64,000 bases of DNA from Pseudomonas sp. PICF141 (GCF_002286815.1 NZ_MUNM01000068.1:46300-110299), one strand, 5' to 3'. Positions 25,761 through 34,985 are shown, numbered from the stretch's first letter. Notes: generated from the letters alone by a model not told the origin. Numbers and translations: made by a program.

Positions 25761-28559
25761 TTACGCCTTGAATGTCCAGCACTTCACTGTCGTCGGCCGG
25801 GGTTGTGAACAGGGGTTGCGGTTGTTGAATGCGGCGCGTACGGCGCTGTGCACGGCCTTGTTGCTATCTAGGAACTTGCGGGAACGGGACTCTTTGAGCA
25901 GATCGCGCAACGTGGCCACGTCCGCCAATTTCTGTTTGTGTTCGGCGGCTCGCTCGCAGAATTCGTTGAGGTTGATGGCGATCACGGTCGGATCACTGCT
26001 GTGGTCAACCACCGGATCCTCACTCAAGGATTCGAGGTAGTCGTAGACCTCCCAAAACTCCGCGACGGCCGCGTGGTCGGAACTGATCGATGCTTGTCGC
26101 TCGATGGCCATTCGCACGATCTGACGCTGGGTGGCGGCGACTTGGGGATCACTCAATTTCAGGACCAAGCGAAGGCCGTCCAGCAGCGAAAGCAGTTGAG
26201 CGTGGTTCTTGCTGATGCGCTCGACACGGATGTAGCCGCGAAGGTCATAGCCGCAACTGCTGCAGTTGCCTTGGTCGCTGATATAGGCCGTGCCGCAGGC
26301 AAAGCAATGGGTGTGCAGGCGGCGCAGCTTCGCTTCGTGTTCAGGCATCCGCTGGGCGAACAGATCGAGCACCGCGGATTCTTTACCCACGGCACGCAAC
26401 AGGAAGTGGCTGAGGGTGCCGCCCTCCAGCGCGTTCAACTGATCCGCTGCAGCACGGCTTTCAGGTGTGACGGTCGGGCGTACAAAGTGCAGTTTTACGA
26501 TGCGCGTCATGATCGCTTCGTGGGCGACCACGGCCGCGTTCTGGCTGATAGCGATCGTTCCCCTGAATGGCGGTTCGTACGTCTCGTTGCCGGCCGTCTT
26601 GACGCCTTTCGTTGCCAGAGTGCCGCCGCCGTAGAAGTCTTTCAGCTCATCCCATTCAAAGGTTTTAGCGTGTACCCGATCATCGCCGTGGCGATCGGCT
26701 TCCAGAAAGACGACCGGCATGCCGGAGACCTGGCCCATCAGGCGAGAGCGCCCGGCCTTGGTGGATTTCATCGGGTCGAAGCCTTCATAGCCTTCGCGGC
26801 CGAGTAGTTTCCACAGCAGGTTCAGCAGGGTGGTTTTGCCGGCGCCGGCCTCACCGGTGGCTTCCAGGAACGGAAAGGACTGGTAGCGAGCGCGGATCTG
26901 TTCGCAGAAAAGCGAGCCGAAAAAGAACACCAGGGCAACGAAGCCCTGGGCGCCGAAGCAGGTCCACAGCAGCTGCACCCACTTCTCGTCAAAGCCCTTG
27001 GCTTCGCGCTGCAGCTTGATCGGCACGCCTTTCTGCAGGGTTTTCAGGCGCAGCTTGCCGAACTCGAAATAGTCTTCGCTGTTGACCTTGTAGGTGGTGC
27101 CGTCCTTGATCGCGATATCGCCGTAGACGTAGCAGGCGTACTCCTTGCTGTAGCCCACATAGTCGATCGTCGAAACGGTTTTGATGCCGAACAGCTGGTC
27201 TTTCATGAGCTTGTCGAGCTGCTGGCCACTGCCCGTAAACATGGCACCTGCCGCCATGCCGAGCAGCCGCTTTTTGAATTCGCTCGCGGCCGACAGTTGG
27301 CCACTGGTGAAGGTGTTTTTCACGCTTTCGGAGTCGTGGGGGAAGTCCACGCGCAGGTAGTACCAGGATTCGTCGGTGACTTCGTTGCGCTGGAAATACA
27401 AGGCTTGCGGGTAGCAGTTAGCAATCTCCACGACGCTGCCGGACTGCTGCAGCGCCTTTTCGCGCTGTTGCGCCTGATTGAGTAACTGGTCGTCGTGGTT
27501 TTCGCTGTCCTCGATGTCGGACATGGCCCGGTTGAATTTCTCCATGTCCAACTTGAACCAATACAGGCGGCTCCCAAAGCCCAGGTGAAATTCCCCGCGC
27601 TTGTTCCAGTCGTACATGAGCAGGGCTTTTTCCGCAGCGCTCTCTGCCAGCAGCAAGGCTCCCTGGTGGCGGGCTTGTTTGAGGTCGGTAGCGATTTGTT
27701 CGGCACGCTTGGTGTCGTCCTGGATGAAGCTCCAGCGCTGGTGAAGATCGTTCCAATCAGCCTTACGGCCATCGCGTTGCGGGATCTGCGCTGACTCGCA
27801 GACGAAGCCCAGGGCACGGGCTTCGCGTACCCAGCGCCTGGTGTACGCGTTGGCGCTCGGCTCGTTATCAAGCGCCCATACCAACTTGGGCAGCTTCCCT
27901 CCCTCGCGGGTCTTAACCAATGCCTTGAGCGAGTCCCCAGGGAACGCATTGGACGACATGGCTGATACGGCCGCGATGTCGTTGTGCGCTAGGGCTATGG
28001 CGTCGAAGATCCCTTCAACGATCCAGATTTCCTTGGCTTCAAGAAGGTCGACGCAAGGCGGACACCACCAGACGCCGCGATAACTGTCCTTGGATTTGAA
28101 GCGGGCCTTCATTTTGCCGAAGCGATGCGGCTGATCGATCAGCCGTTCCCACCAGCCGCCTTTTTCCAGGGCGAAGCGCACAGTGGCGCTGCCGGCGTTG
28201 TGTTCAGGAGAATAGAAACTTTCCTGAGTGAACCAACCCTGGATCAGCTCAAACCGAAAGCCCCGTGCGAACTCCAGGTAGGCACGCGCAGTGGCGTTGG
28301 GGTGCTGGTCTGTAGCCGGCGCACGCTTGCTCCAGTCTTCAAACAGATCGTCGTACAGCTCTTTAACGTGCAGGGTGTGGCCACATTTTTCAGGGCGACC
28401 ACAGATCACCATCCATGGTGTATCGAACCGGGAATACAGCTCTTTCTTCTTGCACTTGGGGCAGGTGCCCCCGCGCATGTAGTCGGTGCCCGTGCGGTGC
28501 TTGAGCCCGAAGTCGGACTGGAGGCGTTGCAACACGTCGTGGCGAAGATCTTCTTTCAT
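25761..28559 (-). CDS. Phage primase-helicase (TOPRIM plus P-loop ATPase)
   Basis: A 932-residue replication protein. An N-terminal zinc ribbon has C33, C36, C53 and C59. A TOPRIM domain follows with E182 in WIVEGIFDAIALAH and a later acidic motif (WALDNEPSAN). The ATPase Walker A (EAGAGKTT) lies near residue 570. A second zinc ribbon (CFACGTAYISDQGNCSSC) is near 755. The order fits primases of P4-alpha/P2-related temperate phages, which prime and unwind the phage origin. It is the main gene of the leftward early operon. Confidence 0.9.
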   Translation of the reverse strand: MKEDLRHDVLQRLQSDFGLKHRTGTDYMRGGTCPKCKKKELYSRFDTPWMVICGRPEKCGHTLHVKELYDDLFEDWSKRAPATDQHPNATARAYLEFARGFRFELIQGWFTQESFYSPEHNAGSATVRFALEKGGWWERLIDQPHRFGKMKARFKSKDSYRGVWWCPPCVDLLEAKEIWIVEGIFDAIALAHNDIAAVSAMSSNAFPGDSLKALVKTREGGKLPKLVWALDNEPSANAYTRRWVREARALGFVCESAQIPQRDGRKADWNDLHQRWSFIQDDTKRAEQIATDLKQARHQGALLLAESAAEKALLMYDWNKRGEFHLGFGSRLYWFKLDMEKFNRAMSDIEDSENHDDQLLNQAQQREKALQQSGSVVEIANCYPQALYFQRNEVTDESWYYLRVDFPHDSESVKNTFTSGQLSAASEFKKRLLGMAAGAMFTGSGQQLDKLMKDQLFGIKTVSTIDYVGYSKEYACYVYGDIAIKDGTTYKVNSEDYFEFGKLRLKTLQKGVPIKLQREAKGFDEKWVQLLWTCFGAQGFVALVFFFGSLFCEQIRARYQSFPFLEATGEAGAGKTTLLNLLWKLLGREGYEGFDPMKSTKAGRSRLMGQVSGMPVVFLEADRHGDDRVHAKTFEWDELKDFYGGGTLATKGVKTAGNETYEPPFRGTIAISQNAAVVAHEAIMTRIVKLHFVRPTVTPESRAAADQLNALEGGTLSHFLLRAVGKESAVLDLFAQRMPEHEAKLRRLHTHCFACGTAYISDQGNCSSCGYDLRGYIRVERISKNHAQLLSLLDGLRLVLKLSDPQVAATQRQIVRMAIERQASISSDHAAVAEFWEVYDYLESLSEDPVVDHSSDPTVIAINLNEFCERAAEHKQKLADVATLRDLLKESRSRKFLDSNKAVHSAVRAAFNNRNPCSQPRPTTVKCWTFKA

Positions 28560-28563
28560 GGGG

Positions 28564-28797
28564 TTACTTCACTGCTTTGAGGCTGTGGGACAGAGCTGCC
28601 ATAAGGCGTTTTTGCGCAGCCATCACCGGAACGTGGGCGAGAATTGCGCCGTGGCGCAGACCGTCCGCAACAAGGCGGAACTGATCGGCATACCAGTGTT
28701 CGTTAAGGCTCAAGCGATACTGTTCACGCAGGTTGGCCAGCAATGCTTCGGCCTCTGCGGGGGGCAGTTGAGTGGTGACAATTACGGCATTTGCCAT
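28564..28797 (-). CDS. Small early phage protein
   Basis: A 77-residue, mostly helical protein starting MANAVIVTTQLPPAEAEALL. ATG 28797 follows CGAGG, and this start is preferred over one further upstream. Its stop lies just before the primase start. Function unknown. Confidence 0.6.
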   Translation of the reverse strand: MANAVIVTTQLPPAEAEALLANLREQYRLSLNEHWYADQFRLVADGLRHGAILAHVPVMAAQKRLMAALSHSLKAVK

Positions 28798-28869
28798 CGT
28801 TAAACCTCGATTTCGGGCGCAGCTCACCCAAACCCACGGAGGTGGGACAGGCGATTTATTGGTTGGGGA

Positions 28870-29235
28870 TTACGGTGCGGCTACGCGGAAACGACCGTTG
28901 TCCGGTGCGTTGAGAATGCGTTCGTAAATCAGACTGACCGGGACTGCCCAGGCGTTGCCTGTGGCGGGGTCGATGATGACGGTGTGCGTCGACGTGCTGC
29001 TGACGATGTCCAGGCGCTGCCGATCTCGGACGGCGGACATATCGCTGCAGGCCAAATGCACCAGTTTTTCAGCAGTCTGTGTCAGCACGTCATAGTCGCT
29101 GACCAAGTGCTGCACGGCGCGGTCGAACAACTGTTGATCGTCGCCCAGGTGTTCGCATTGGTGGCGTTCCAAGAACACACGCGCTGCGACTTTGAGTACG
29201 TCCTGATATTCCTGTACTGCAGGGAACTGAGTCAT
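28870..29235 (-). CDS. Early phage protein, 121 residues
   Basis: A soluble protein starting MTQFPAVQEYQDVLKVAARV. The N-terminal half is helical and the C-terminal half contains THTVIIDPATGNAWAVP. ATG 29235 overlaps the YmfL-like stop (ATGA), giving translational coupling. Function unknown. Confidence 0.6.
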   Translation of the reverse strand: MTQFPAVQEYQDVLKVAARVFLERHQCEHLGDDQQLFDRAVQHLVSDYDVLTQTAEKLVHLACSDMSAVRDRQRLDIVSSTSTHTVIIDPATGNAWAVPVSLIYERILNAPDNGRFRVAAP

Positions 29236-29711
29236 TTGCATTTCCCCGCCTGCGACGCGTGCAGTTGGATGACGGCAAGAACCTCGGCGTGCCGGGCAGC
29301 CAGGTGCAAGGTGTCTGCATGGAGGATGGCTTCGGCCTCGGTGTCGTTGATGATTCCATCTTTCAATGCCTCGGCAATGAGGTGGTCAACGGTGCCCCTC
29401 TTAGCGGCGGCTTGGACGCATCGGGCATACATCTCGACGTTGTCCAACAATTCAGGCTCGACAACCGGGACAAACATGCCGCCGTACATCGCTGCGATGT
29501 ACTCGGGCAAATAGGATGTTCCGGCCTTGAGCTCGAGCTGATGGATCTGAGCGTCGGTCAAAGGACGGCTGTTGTTGTTCTCGTAGGCGTGGTTATCAAA
29601 CTTCTTGAGTGACAGGCCGATGCGAGCCGCCGCACATTCGCGTCCGCCTGGGTAGGCGCAAATGACTGCGCTGACTACCTGGCGCCGAGTCTTTAGAATT
29701 GAGCTTTTCAT
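29232..29711 (-). CDS. YmfL-family regulatory protein (CII-like)
   Basis: A 159-residue protein starting MKSSILKTRRQVVSAVICAY. The blocks PGGRECAAARIGLSLKKFDNH, SRPLTDAQIHQLE and YIAAMYGGMFVPV are those of the YmfL family, related to phage CII activators. It is predicted to bind DNA through an N-terminal helix-turn-helix and to act in the lysis-lysogeny decision. ATG 29711 follows GGGAG; an upstream in-frame start would add ten residues. Confidence 0.8.
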   Translation of the reverse strand: MKSSILKTRRQVVSAVICAYPGGRECAAARIGLSLKKFDNHAYENNNSRPLTDAQIHQLELKAGTSYLPEYIAAMYGGMFVPVVEPELLDNVEMYARCVQAAAKRGTVDHLIAEALKDGIINDTEAEAILHADTLHLAARHAEVLAVIQLHASQAGKCK

Positions 29712-29740
29712 GTTCTGCTTTCTCCCTTGGCTCAGTGCCA

Positions 29741-29941
29741 TTACTGTTCAATCACGCCGTCTTTAATTCCGAGCAACACGGCGGCGCGATGCGCCTCCCC
29801 ACGGCGACCTTTGATCCGACCGTTCAATAGGTCGCTGACTAAATTTTTGTTCAGTCCGTGCTTTCGGCTGAACTCCGCAATGCTCACTCCTTTGCGATCC
29901 AGATCCGCACGGGCTTGCTCGGGCGTAACAGTGGCGGGCAT
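29741..29941 (-). CDS. Cro-like DNA-binding protein (BcepMu gp16 type)
   Basis: A 66-residue protein with helix-turn-helix text VSIAEFSRKHGLNKNLVSDLL followed by KGRRGEAHRAAVLLG, as in the gp16 phage family. It is the first gene of the leftward early operon and faces the repressor gene across 92 bases, the position of a Cro protein. ATG 29941 is chosen; a TTG at 29959 is possible. Confidence 0.75.
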   Translation of the reverse strand: MPATVTPEQARADLDRKGVSIAEFSRKHGLNKNLVSDLLNGRIKGRRGEAHRAAVLLGIKDGVIEQ

Positions 29942-30033
29942 AGTGTTCACTCTGTTCAATTGTGTTTGTTTGCGTTTGTCTGTGGTGATTCTTGGTCAAA
30001 AAATTGATCAAGTCAACGGTGGTGAATAAAAAA
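29942..30033. promoter_or_regulatory. Immunity control region with paired TTGRTCAA motifs
   Basis: The only divergent gap between the repressor and the Cro-like gene. TTGGTCAA (29992-29999) and TTGATCAA (30004-30011) are repeated 12 bases apart, about one turn, and the second is a perfect palindrome. They are good candidates for repressor operators; promoters are not clear by eye. Confidence 0.5.
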
Positions 30034-30381
30034 ATGCTCATAGCAGATCAAGTAGGTGAACGCCTGAGGGAAGAGCGCGAGCGCTTAGGGCTAAATCAAA
30101 CAGAGTTTGGGGTGCTTCTTGGGGTAAGTCGGGGAACCCAAAAAAACTATGAATTGGGAGCTAGTTCGCTCGACCTTCGGTATGTGACGGCATTGGAAGA
30201 ACGTGGTGTAGATGCAGCCTTCGTGTTGACAGGCCGCCGTTCTACGCCGCTCGGACAATTGTTTACGCCAGATGAAGAGAAATTGATTACGCAGTACAGA
30301 AGCATTACTCCGTTTGACCAAGAAGCGATTCGTCGTTTCCTGCAAGCCATGGCCGACGACGCCGCCCGCCATAGGAATTAA
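30034..30381 (+). CDS. XRE-family phage repressor
   Basis: A 115-residue protein with an N-terminal Cro/CI helix-turn-helix (GLNQTEFGVLLGVSRGTQKNYE, about 20-45) and a short C-terminal part (LITQYRSITPFDQEAIRRFLQ) for oligomerisation. There is no LexA-type peptidase domain, so induction by RecA-stimulated self-cleavage is unlikely. It should keep the lytic genes off. ATG 30034 is used; an upstream TTG adds fourteen basic residues. Confidence 0.82.
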   Translation: MLIADQVGERLREERERLGLNQTEFGVLLGVSRGTQKNYELGASSLDLRYVTALEERGVDAAFVLTGRRSTPLGQLFTPDEEKLITQYRSITPFDQEAIRRFLQAMADDAARHRN

Positions 30382-30479
30382 CTTGTAGCAAAGCATGTAC
30401 GACATTCGTCGCCCTTCCTCTCTAAAGCTAGTTCCCGCCCGGATAATCGATTCAGCAATGCACTTATGGAGTAGTAAGC

Positions 30480-30683
30480 ATGTTGGATCGCACGACAAAT
30501 GAACGCGACCGCGTTGGAATGACCGAGTTCGAATGGCCTGGTCTGACGAAAATTGAACGCCGGCTGATCGAGCTCTACCGTCGTTTGGGTGAGCTAGACC
30601 AGCAACAAGTCCGCCGGGTTACTGAAATTCTGGTTACCAACCCAAAAGGGTCTGCAGTTGATAGCCCCAGTCGTTGTGCCTGA
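30480..30683 (+). CDS. Small helical phage protein
   Basis: A 67-residue protein starting MLDRTTNERDRVGMTEFEWP, with a charged helix KIERRLIELYRRLGELDQQQV. GGAG precedes the ATG. It lies downstream of the repressor on the same strand and may be co-expressed in the lysogen. Function unknown. Confidence 0.6.
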   Translation: MLDRTTNERDRVGMTEFEWPGLTKIERRLIELYRRLGELDQQQVRRVTEILVTNPKGSAVDSPSRCA

Positions 30684-30707
30684 AATAGATCATTCGAAGT
30701 AATCGAT

Positions 30708-30729
30708 CGCCGACATCTTTGAGTCGGCG
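30708..30729. terminator. Hairpin between converging transcripts
   Basis: Perfect 7-bp stem CGCCGAC / GTCGGCG with an 8-base loop, placed between the repressor-side gene and the Ogr gene. No long T run, so termination may be weak. Confidence 0.4.
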
Positions 30730-30738
30730 GTTTGCGAC

Positions 30739-30996
30739 TTATACCCTCGCTTGTGATCCCAACTGCTCAAACAACTCACGCTGTTTTGCACTGGGCATAT
30801 CTCTCAAACGGTCGAACAACATTCTTTCGAATGACTGAGCCGACGGGCTTAAAGTGTGGGAGAACGTCAGATTCGCAACCCACGTGTGCCCGCACTTTGC
30901 ATCCAGGCACTGACAATAGAGCTTCGCAAAATCCTCCGATAACTGGTCTCGCGAAGCGATTCGCCCCTTGTGTCCGCATTTGCAAATAACTCGCAT
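30739..30996 (-). CDS. Ogr/Delta-like late transcription activator
   Basis: An 85-residue zinc-finger protein of the P2 Ogr family: it starts MRVICKCGHKGRIASR, with C5, C7 and then YCQCLDAKCGHTWV. Ogr binds phage late promoters and contacts host RNA polymerase to turn on head and tail genes. GGGAGG precedes ATG 30996. It is downstream of the portal gene and probably lies at the end of the terminase-portal transcript. Confidence 0.85.
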   Translation of the reverse strand: MRVICKCGHKGRIASRDQLSEDFAKLYCQCLDAKCGHTWVANLTFSHTLSPSAQSFERMLFDRLRDMPSAKQRELFEQLGSQARV

Positions 30997-31068
30997 TGTG
31001 TCCCTCCCCAGGGCAGTCAATCGCCACTATCTTGCCATAATGCAGTGACAAACTCTTTATTGTGCGGA

Positions 31069-32091
31069 TTATGTAGTTGAATCAACTGTGTCTTTTTGAG
31101 TTCTCCAGGTGAATCGCCTGTCTTCGCGTAACGAGTCATTCAACTGGTTGAACAGCTGGCAGATCGGGCGAATTTCGTTGCTGGTGTATACCCGATCGAT
31201 CTTCTCGATATCGCCAAAGCCTGCGTTGTTTTCCGGGATGATGCCGGCCAATGCGGGGTTCATGCGCCAAGCCGCGATCACGTCGTTGCGCGTGATGTTC
31301 TTGACCTTCTCCAACTCGTCTTTGGCCTGGAAATCCCCCACAGGAATGATCTGAATTGCCTTCTCGGTACCACCGGGGATGTTGACGAATAACGAGCGGA
31401 AGTTGCCCACACCCTTGCTTGCGCTTATCTGCTCGCGCAACGACTCTTCGTCGTCCTCAGTCAGGTTTGGGTCGTTGGTGTAGAAGATGTAGCCCGCGTG
31501 GGCACCGTTGCTGTAATAGCGCCGGCGGAAGAGGGTAGCGGCCTCATTGAGCAACAGCGCCTGCATACCGCCCAGGTACTCAGGCACGCCGTAGATGTTT
31601 TGTTCCACGTCATAGTTCATGACGTGCTCAACCTCGTCTTCGTTGAACTCCAGCTCTTTGCCGTCCTTCTGCAGCATCACAAACCCGCCACCAACTTTGA
31701 CCCGCATGTTGATCGCCGGGAGGTGGTCCATCTCCAGCACTTGACCGAATGCATTTCGGTTACGGCGGAAATACGCCTCGCCGAACACCATAAAATCCAG
31801 CGCTGCACAGCTCATGGTCTTGATCGAGCAGCCTTTGGACGATACGAACTCACGCAGCAACAGGTTGCGCTTGAACCCCGGAATGGCGCCGTGGTGTGCG
31901 TTGGCGCGCAGCAGTTTGGCCAGGCCTTGGCGTGACACCGGTGGCGTGTAGGTTCGTCCGTCGTGGGTGGCGAACACGCCCAGGTAATGCCCGATATTTT
32001 CGGTCAGTACCTGTTCCGGTGCACCGAATGAAAACGCCCGCATCGGACCGGTTGCCGGCAGTTGCTGCTGGTTTTTTACTGGTTTGCCCAT
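31069..32091 (-). CDS. Phage portal protein (P2 gpQ-like)
   Basis: A 340-residue head protein that forms the dodecameric DNA gate at one capsid vertex. Family blocks are RAFSFGAPEQVL near residue 17, FGEAYFRRNRNAFGQV in the middle, YYSNGAHAGYIFYTNDPNL, and AWRMNPALAGIIPENNAGFG near the C-terminus. ATG 32091 (MGKPVKNQQQ) fits the usual length of about 344. An ATG at 32154 in the same frame would add 21 residues. The upstream terminase frame overlaps its first 240 bases. Confidence 0.9.
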   Translation of the reverse strand: MGKPVKNQQQLPATGPMRAFSFGAPEQVLTENIGHYLGVFATHDGRTYTPPVSRQGLAKLLRANAHHGAIPGFKRNLLLREFVSSKGCSIKTMSCAALDFMVFGEAYFRRNRNAFGQVLEMDHLPAINMRVKVGGGFVMLQKDGKELEFNEDEVEHVMNYDVEQNIYGVPEYLGGMQALLLNEAATLFRRRYYSNGAHAGYIFYTNDPNLTEDDEESLREQISASKGVGNFRSLFVNIPGGTEKAIQIIPVGDFQAKDELEKVKNITRNDVIAAWRMNPALAGIIPENNAGFGDIEKIDRVYTSNEIRPICQLFNQLNDSLREDRRFTWRTQKDTVDSTT

Positions 32092-33913
32092 GGTTGCTTG
32101 ATCCGCTAAATGTGTAGCGGCTACGCCGCTGTTTGTTGGTGTTGAGAGGTTCATGGGCCAAGGCGTGCATGATCGCCCAGGCGATATCGGCGTGACCGGA
32201 GGCGTCGGTGCGTGATGCGCTGTAAGTCACTTGACCGCCGCCGGTGGTGCCGCGCTTGATCGTCAGGAAGGCCTGAGCGATATCGTTCCAGCCGGCGTCC
32301 CACTCGATGCGGCTGCCCTGAATGGTGTCCTGTGCCTTGAGCACCAGGGTGTTCTTGGTTTCAAGGCTGTAGTGGATCGAGGTCGCACGCGGGTAGAAGT
32401 CGCGTACCAGGTCGAACACGCCGTAACCGATGCCGGTGGTATCGATGCCGATGTGCTGGACGTTGAAGCGCTCGGTGAGCTTCTTGACCTGGTCGGCCTG
32501 GTACTTGAACGATTGGCCGCGCCAGCTGTGCTTCTCCAGGATTCGGAACTTGCCGCCATCCTCGAGCGGCGGGGCGATAACCACGCAACTGGCATCGTCC
32601 CGGGTGCGGCTCGGGTCGTAACCGATCCAGACGGGGCTGTTGCCGAACGGGCGCGGATCGTCGGGGTCGTAGTCGGTCCACAACGACAGGTCGGAGTAAC
32701 AGCGCTCCAGATCGACCAGGGAAAAGGCGCTCTGCGTGCTGTCGATGAACTTGCACATGAACAGCTGTTGAAATTTGTCCTCGTCGTACTCCAGCTGCAG
32801 CTGCTCGAGGTCGAACAAATCGCAGCCGCCGGCGATGGCGTCGAGGATGGTGATGACCTTGCGCCATTGCCCGTCCGGACACAGCGAGCCAGCCGCGGCT
32901 TGGGCTTCGCTCGGCCAGGGATCCTTGGCGTTCTTGCGTTTGCTGTTGCGGAATTTCTCACCGGTCCAGAACGGGTACGCCTGGTGCGATACGGCGCTTG
33001 GCGTGGAAAAGTAGGTCTTACGCCATTTCTTATGCGTGGCCATGGCACTGGCGACGGTGTTGAGCTTTTCGAAGTCGCGGATCCAGAAATATTCGTCAAC
33101 GTAGACATGGCCATGGTGACCCTGGGCGGTGCTGCTGTTGGTGCTGAGGAAACGCAATTCCGCCCATGGCTTGCCGTTTTTGCTCAGCACGATCGGGTTG
33201 CCGGTCAGCTCCAGGCCGAACCATTCCTGTGCAAACGACACGATATAGCTGCGGAAAATCTCGGACTGGGCACGGCTGGCCGATAGGAAAATCTGGTTAT
33301 CGCCGGTCAGCACGGCGTCCATGAACGCTTCGCCGGCGAAGTAGTAGGTCAGGCCCACCTGGCGGCTTTTCAGGATGTTCCGGATTCGGCAAGTCAGCGG
33401 GTTCTGTTTGGCGGCAAACAACTCCTTCTGGTAGCCGTACATTTTGCTGATGAACTTGTCGAGGAAGTCCACCTCGGTCAGCTCGCCGACTTCGTTTTTT
33501 GCCTTCTTCTCGCGCTTCTTCCCGCCCTTGTCGTTGCGATCGCCTCGCTCCCGGCGCTCGTTCCGTTGTCCTTCTTTACGCTGGCCATCGTCCGCCGGCG
33601 GATCACCGATCGGCGCCGGTGCCGGTTTCGCGGATTGCTTCAACAGCCGATCGCGGACGGTAGTCAGACGATCGAGCTCGTCTAGATCTCCCTTGGTCAG
33701 TGACGTGGATTTGTCCAGGAGGAGGGTGATTCGCCGGCCAACAGCCGTCAGCGGTTCTTCGTCCGACAGCATGTCGTCCCACTCACCCTGGCGGATCCAG
33801 TAGTAAATGATTCTGATATTGGGCAGGGACAGTTGCGCCTGAATTTCACGCGGCTTGCAGCGGCGCAAATAGAGGCGTTTAGCGGCTTCTTTAAGTTCGG
33901 GGGCGTATGGCAT
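31850..33913 (-). CDS. Terminase large subunit (P2 gpP-like) with unusual C-terminal extension
   Basis: A DNA-packaging ATPase/nuclease read at 687 residues; family members have about 590. The N-terminus has a helix-turn-helix (LSLPNIRIIYYWIRQ). The ATPase region begins near residue 180 (CRIRNILKSRQVGLTYYFAGEA), with YVDEYFWIRDF as Walker B. The nuclease domain starts with WIGYDPSRTRDDAS near 420. After the usual ending (HALAHEPLNTNKQRR) the frame does not stop but runs about 100 codons, low in family resemblance, through the start of the portal gene. This suggests a lost stop codon. Confidence 0.9.
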   Translation of the reverse strand: MPYAPELKEAAKRLYLRRCKPREIQAQLSLPNIRIIYYWIRQGEWDDMLSDEEPLTAVGRRITLLLDKSTSLTKGDLDELDRLTTVRDRLLKQSAKPAPAPIGDPPADDGQRKEGQRNERRERGDRNDKGGKKREKKAKNEVGELTEVDFLDKFISKMYGYQKELFAAKQNPLTCRIRNILKSRQVGLTYYFAGEAFMDAVLTGDNQIFLSASRAQSEIFRSYIVSFAQEWFGLELTGNPIVLSKNGKPWAELRFLSTNSSTAQGHHGHVYVDEYFWIRDFEKLNTVASAMATHKKWRKTYFSTPSAVSHQAYPFWTGEKFRNSKRKNAKDPWPSEAQAAAGSLCPDGQWRKVITILDAIAGGCDLFDLEQLQLEYDEDKFQQLFMCKFIDSTQSAFSLVDLERCYSDLSLWTDYDPDDPRPFGNSPVWIGYDPSRTRDDASCVVIAPPLEDGGKFRILEKHSWRGQSFKYQADQVKKLTERFNVQHIGIDTTGIGYGVFDLVRDFYPRATSIHYSLETKNTLVLKAQDTIQGSRIEWDAGWNDIAQAFLTIKRGTTGGGQVTYSASRTDASGHADIAWAIMHALAHEPLNTNKQRRSRYTFSGSSNHGQTSKKPAATAGNRSDAGVFIRCTGTGTDRKYRALPGRVRHPRRTNLHATGVTPRPGQTAARQRTPRRHSGVQAQPVAA

Positions 33914-34075
33914 GGCCGCAGTCTATGCGGCGAAAACGCTGTAAACGTGGGCTTAAAATCTGGGTTTGACCTATATCCGAGAAATAGGACCAAAGCAAAA
34001 GTGAACCGTTTGTTTGGTGGTCGGCCGGTGCATATCGTGGCGGCTCAAATCACCGATTGAGCGCAGTTATCGCCC
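33914..34075. promoter_or_regulatory. Divergent late promoter region (terminase / scaffold)
   Basis: The 162 bases between the leftward terminase gene and the rightward scaffold gene must hold two late promoters. A P2 Ogr site is TGT-N12-ACA. The nearest match is TGTAAACGTGGGCTTAAA at 33938-33955, with AAA for ACA. No certain site was found. Confidence 0.4.
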
Positions 34076-34984
34076 ATGCCCCGTTCCCTTGTTTCGTTCT
34101 GGAAACGTGTCGCCACCAGCGGCACCACCGCTGATGGTCGCGAAATCCTTCCCCAGGAACTGCGTGATATCGCTGAGACCTACAGCCCGACCAAATACAC
34201 GGCGGTGATCTGGTGTGAACACGAACGCTGGCCCGGTTCCTACGGGACCGTCTTTGCAGTACGCCTGGTAGAAGAAGCGGACGATCTGGAACCGGGCCAA
34301 GTCGGTTTGGAAGCCCAGCTCAAGCCTAATGACAAGTTGCTCTGCCTCAATGACCAGGGCGAAAAGCTGTTCACCAGCATCGAAATTACCCCCAACTTCG
34401 CAAACAGCGGCAAAGCCTACCTGTCCGGCCTTGCCGTGACCGATTCGCCGGCCAGCCTGGGTACCCAGGAACTCTACTTTTCCCGCAAAACCGGCGAGCC
34501 CGTGCATTACGCCGCGTCTGTCCCTCTTGGCGTGCTGGGTGATGAGGAGCCCAAAGGTGAAATCGGCAAGTTGAACAACCTGCTGACCCGCCTATTCAAG
34601 CGCTTCGCTGTTGACGACACCACCACCGAAACGACCCAGACCACCCCCACCGAGAGCAACCCCCCAATGGATGAAGCTACAGCCAAGGCATTGAAGGCCT
34701 TGATCGAACAACTCGGCCTCGTCGTCACCGGCCTCGCTGCTGTGATCGAACCGGCAACTGTTGAAGTCACCGACCCGGTTACCACTGAAGTCGATGACGT
34801 GAAAGAGGCCGTCGACACCATCGTGGCTGAGGCCGAAGCGGATCGTGAGTTCGCCAAAAAGGGCGACGACAGCAAGCGTCTCGATCGTATCGAAGCGCTG
34901 TTGGAAAAAGCCTTCAACACCACCACCGGTCAGCCTTTGCCGAAAACCACCGGTTCCACCGAAATCAAAAAGCGGGTGCTGTGA
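34076..34984 (+). CDS. Capsid scaffolding protease (P2 gpO-like)
   Basis: A 302-residue protein that shapes the procapsid and cuts head proteins. The N-terminal serine-protease part contains YTAVIWCEHERWPGSYGTV and the block GLAVTDSPASLGTQEL with the likely serine. The C-terminal half is acidic and helical (scaffold). It is the first gene of the rightward late operon, and its stop is followed after one base by the capsid start. Confidence 0.9.
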   Translation: MPRSLVSFWKRVATSGTTADGREILPQELRDIAETYSPTKYTAVIWCEHERWPGSYGTVFAVRLVEEADDLEPGQVGLEAQLKPNDKLLCLNDQGEKLFTSIEITPNFANSGKAYLSGLAVTDSPASLGTQELYFSRKTGEPVHYAASVPLGVLGDEEPKGEIGKLNNLLTRLFKRFAVDDTTTETTQTTPTESNPPMDEATAKALKALIEQLGLVVTGLAAVIEPATVEVTDPVTTEVDDVKEAVDTIVAEAEADREFAKKGDDSKRLDRIEALLEKAFNTTTGQPLPKTTGSTEIKKRVL

Positions 34985-34985
34985 C

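Noticed and set aside
32091..32154. Portal start at ATG 32154
   Set aside because: The added 21 residues lie in the terminase overlap, lack family resemblance and have no ribosome site; 32091 gives the usual length.
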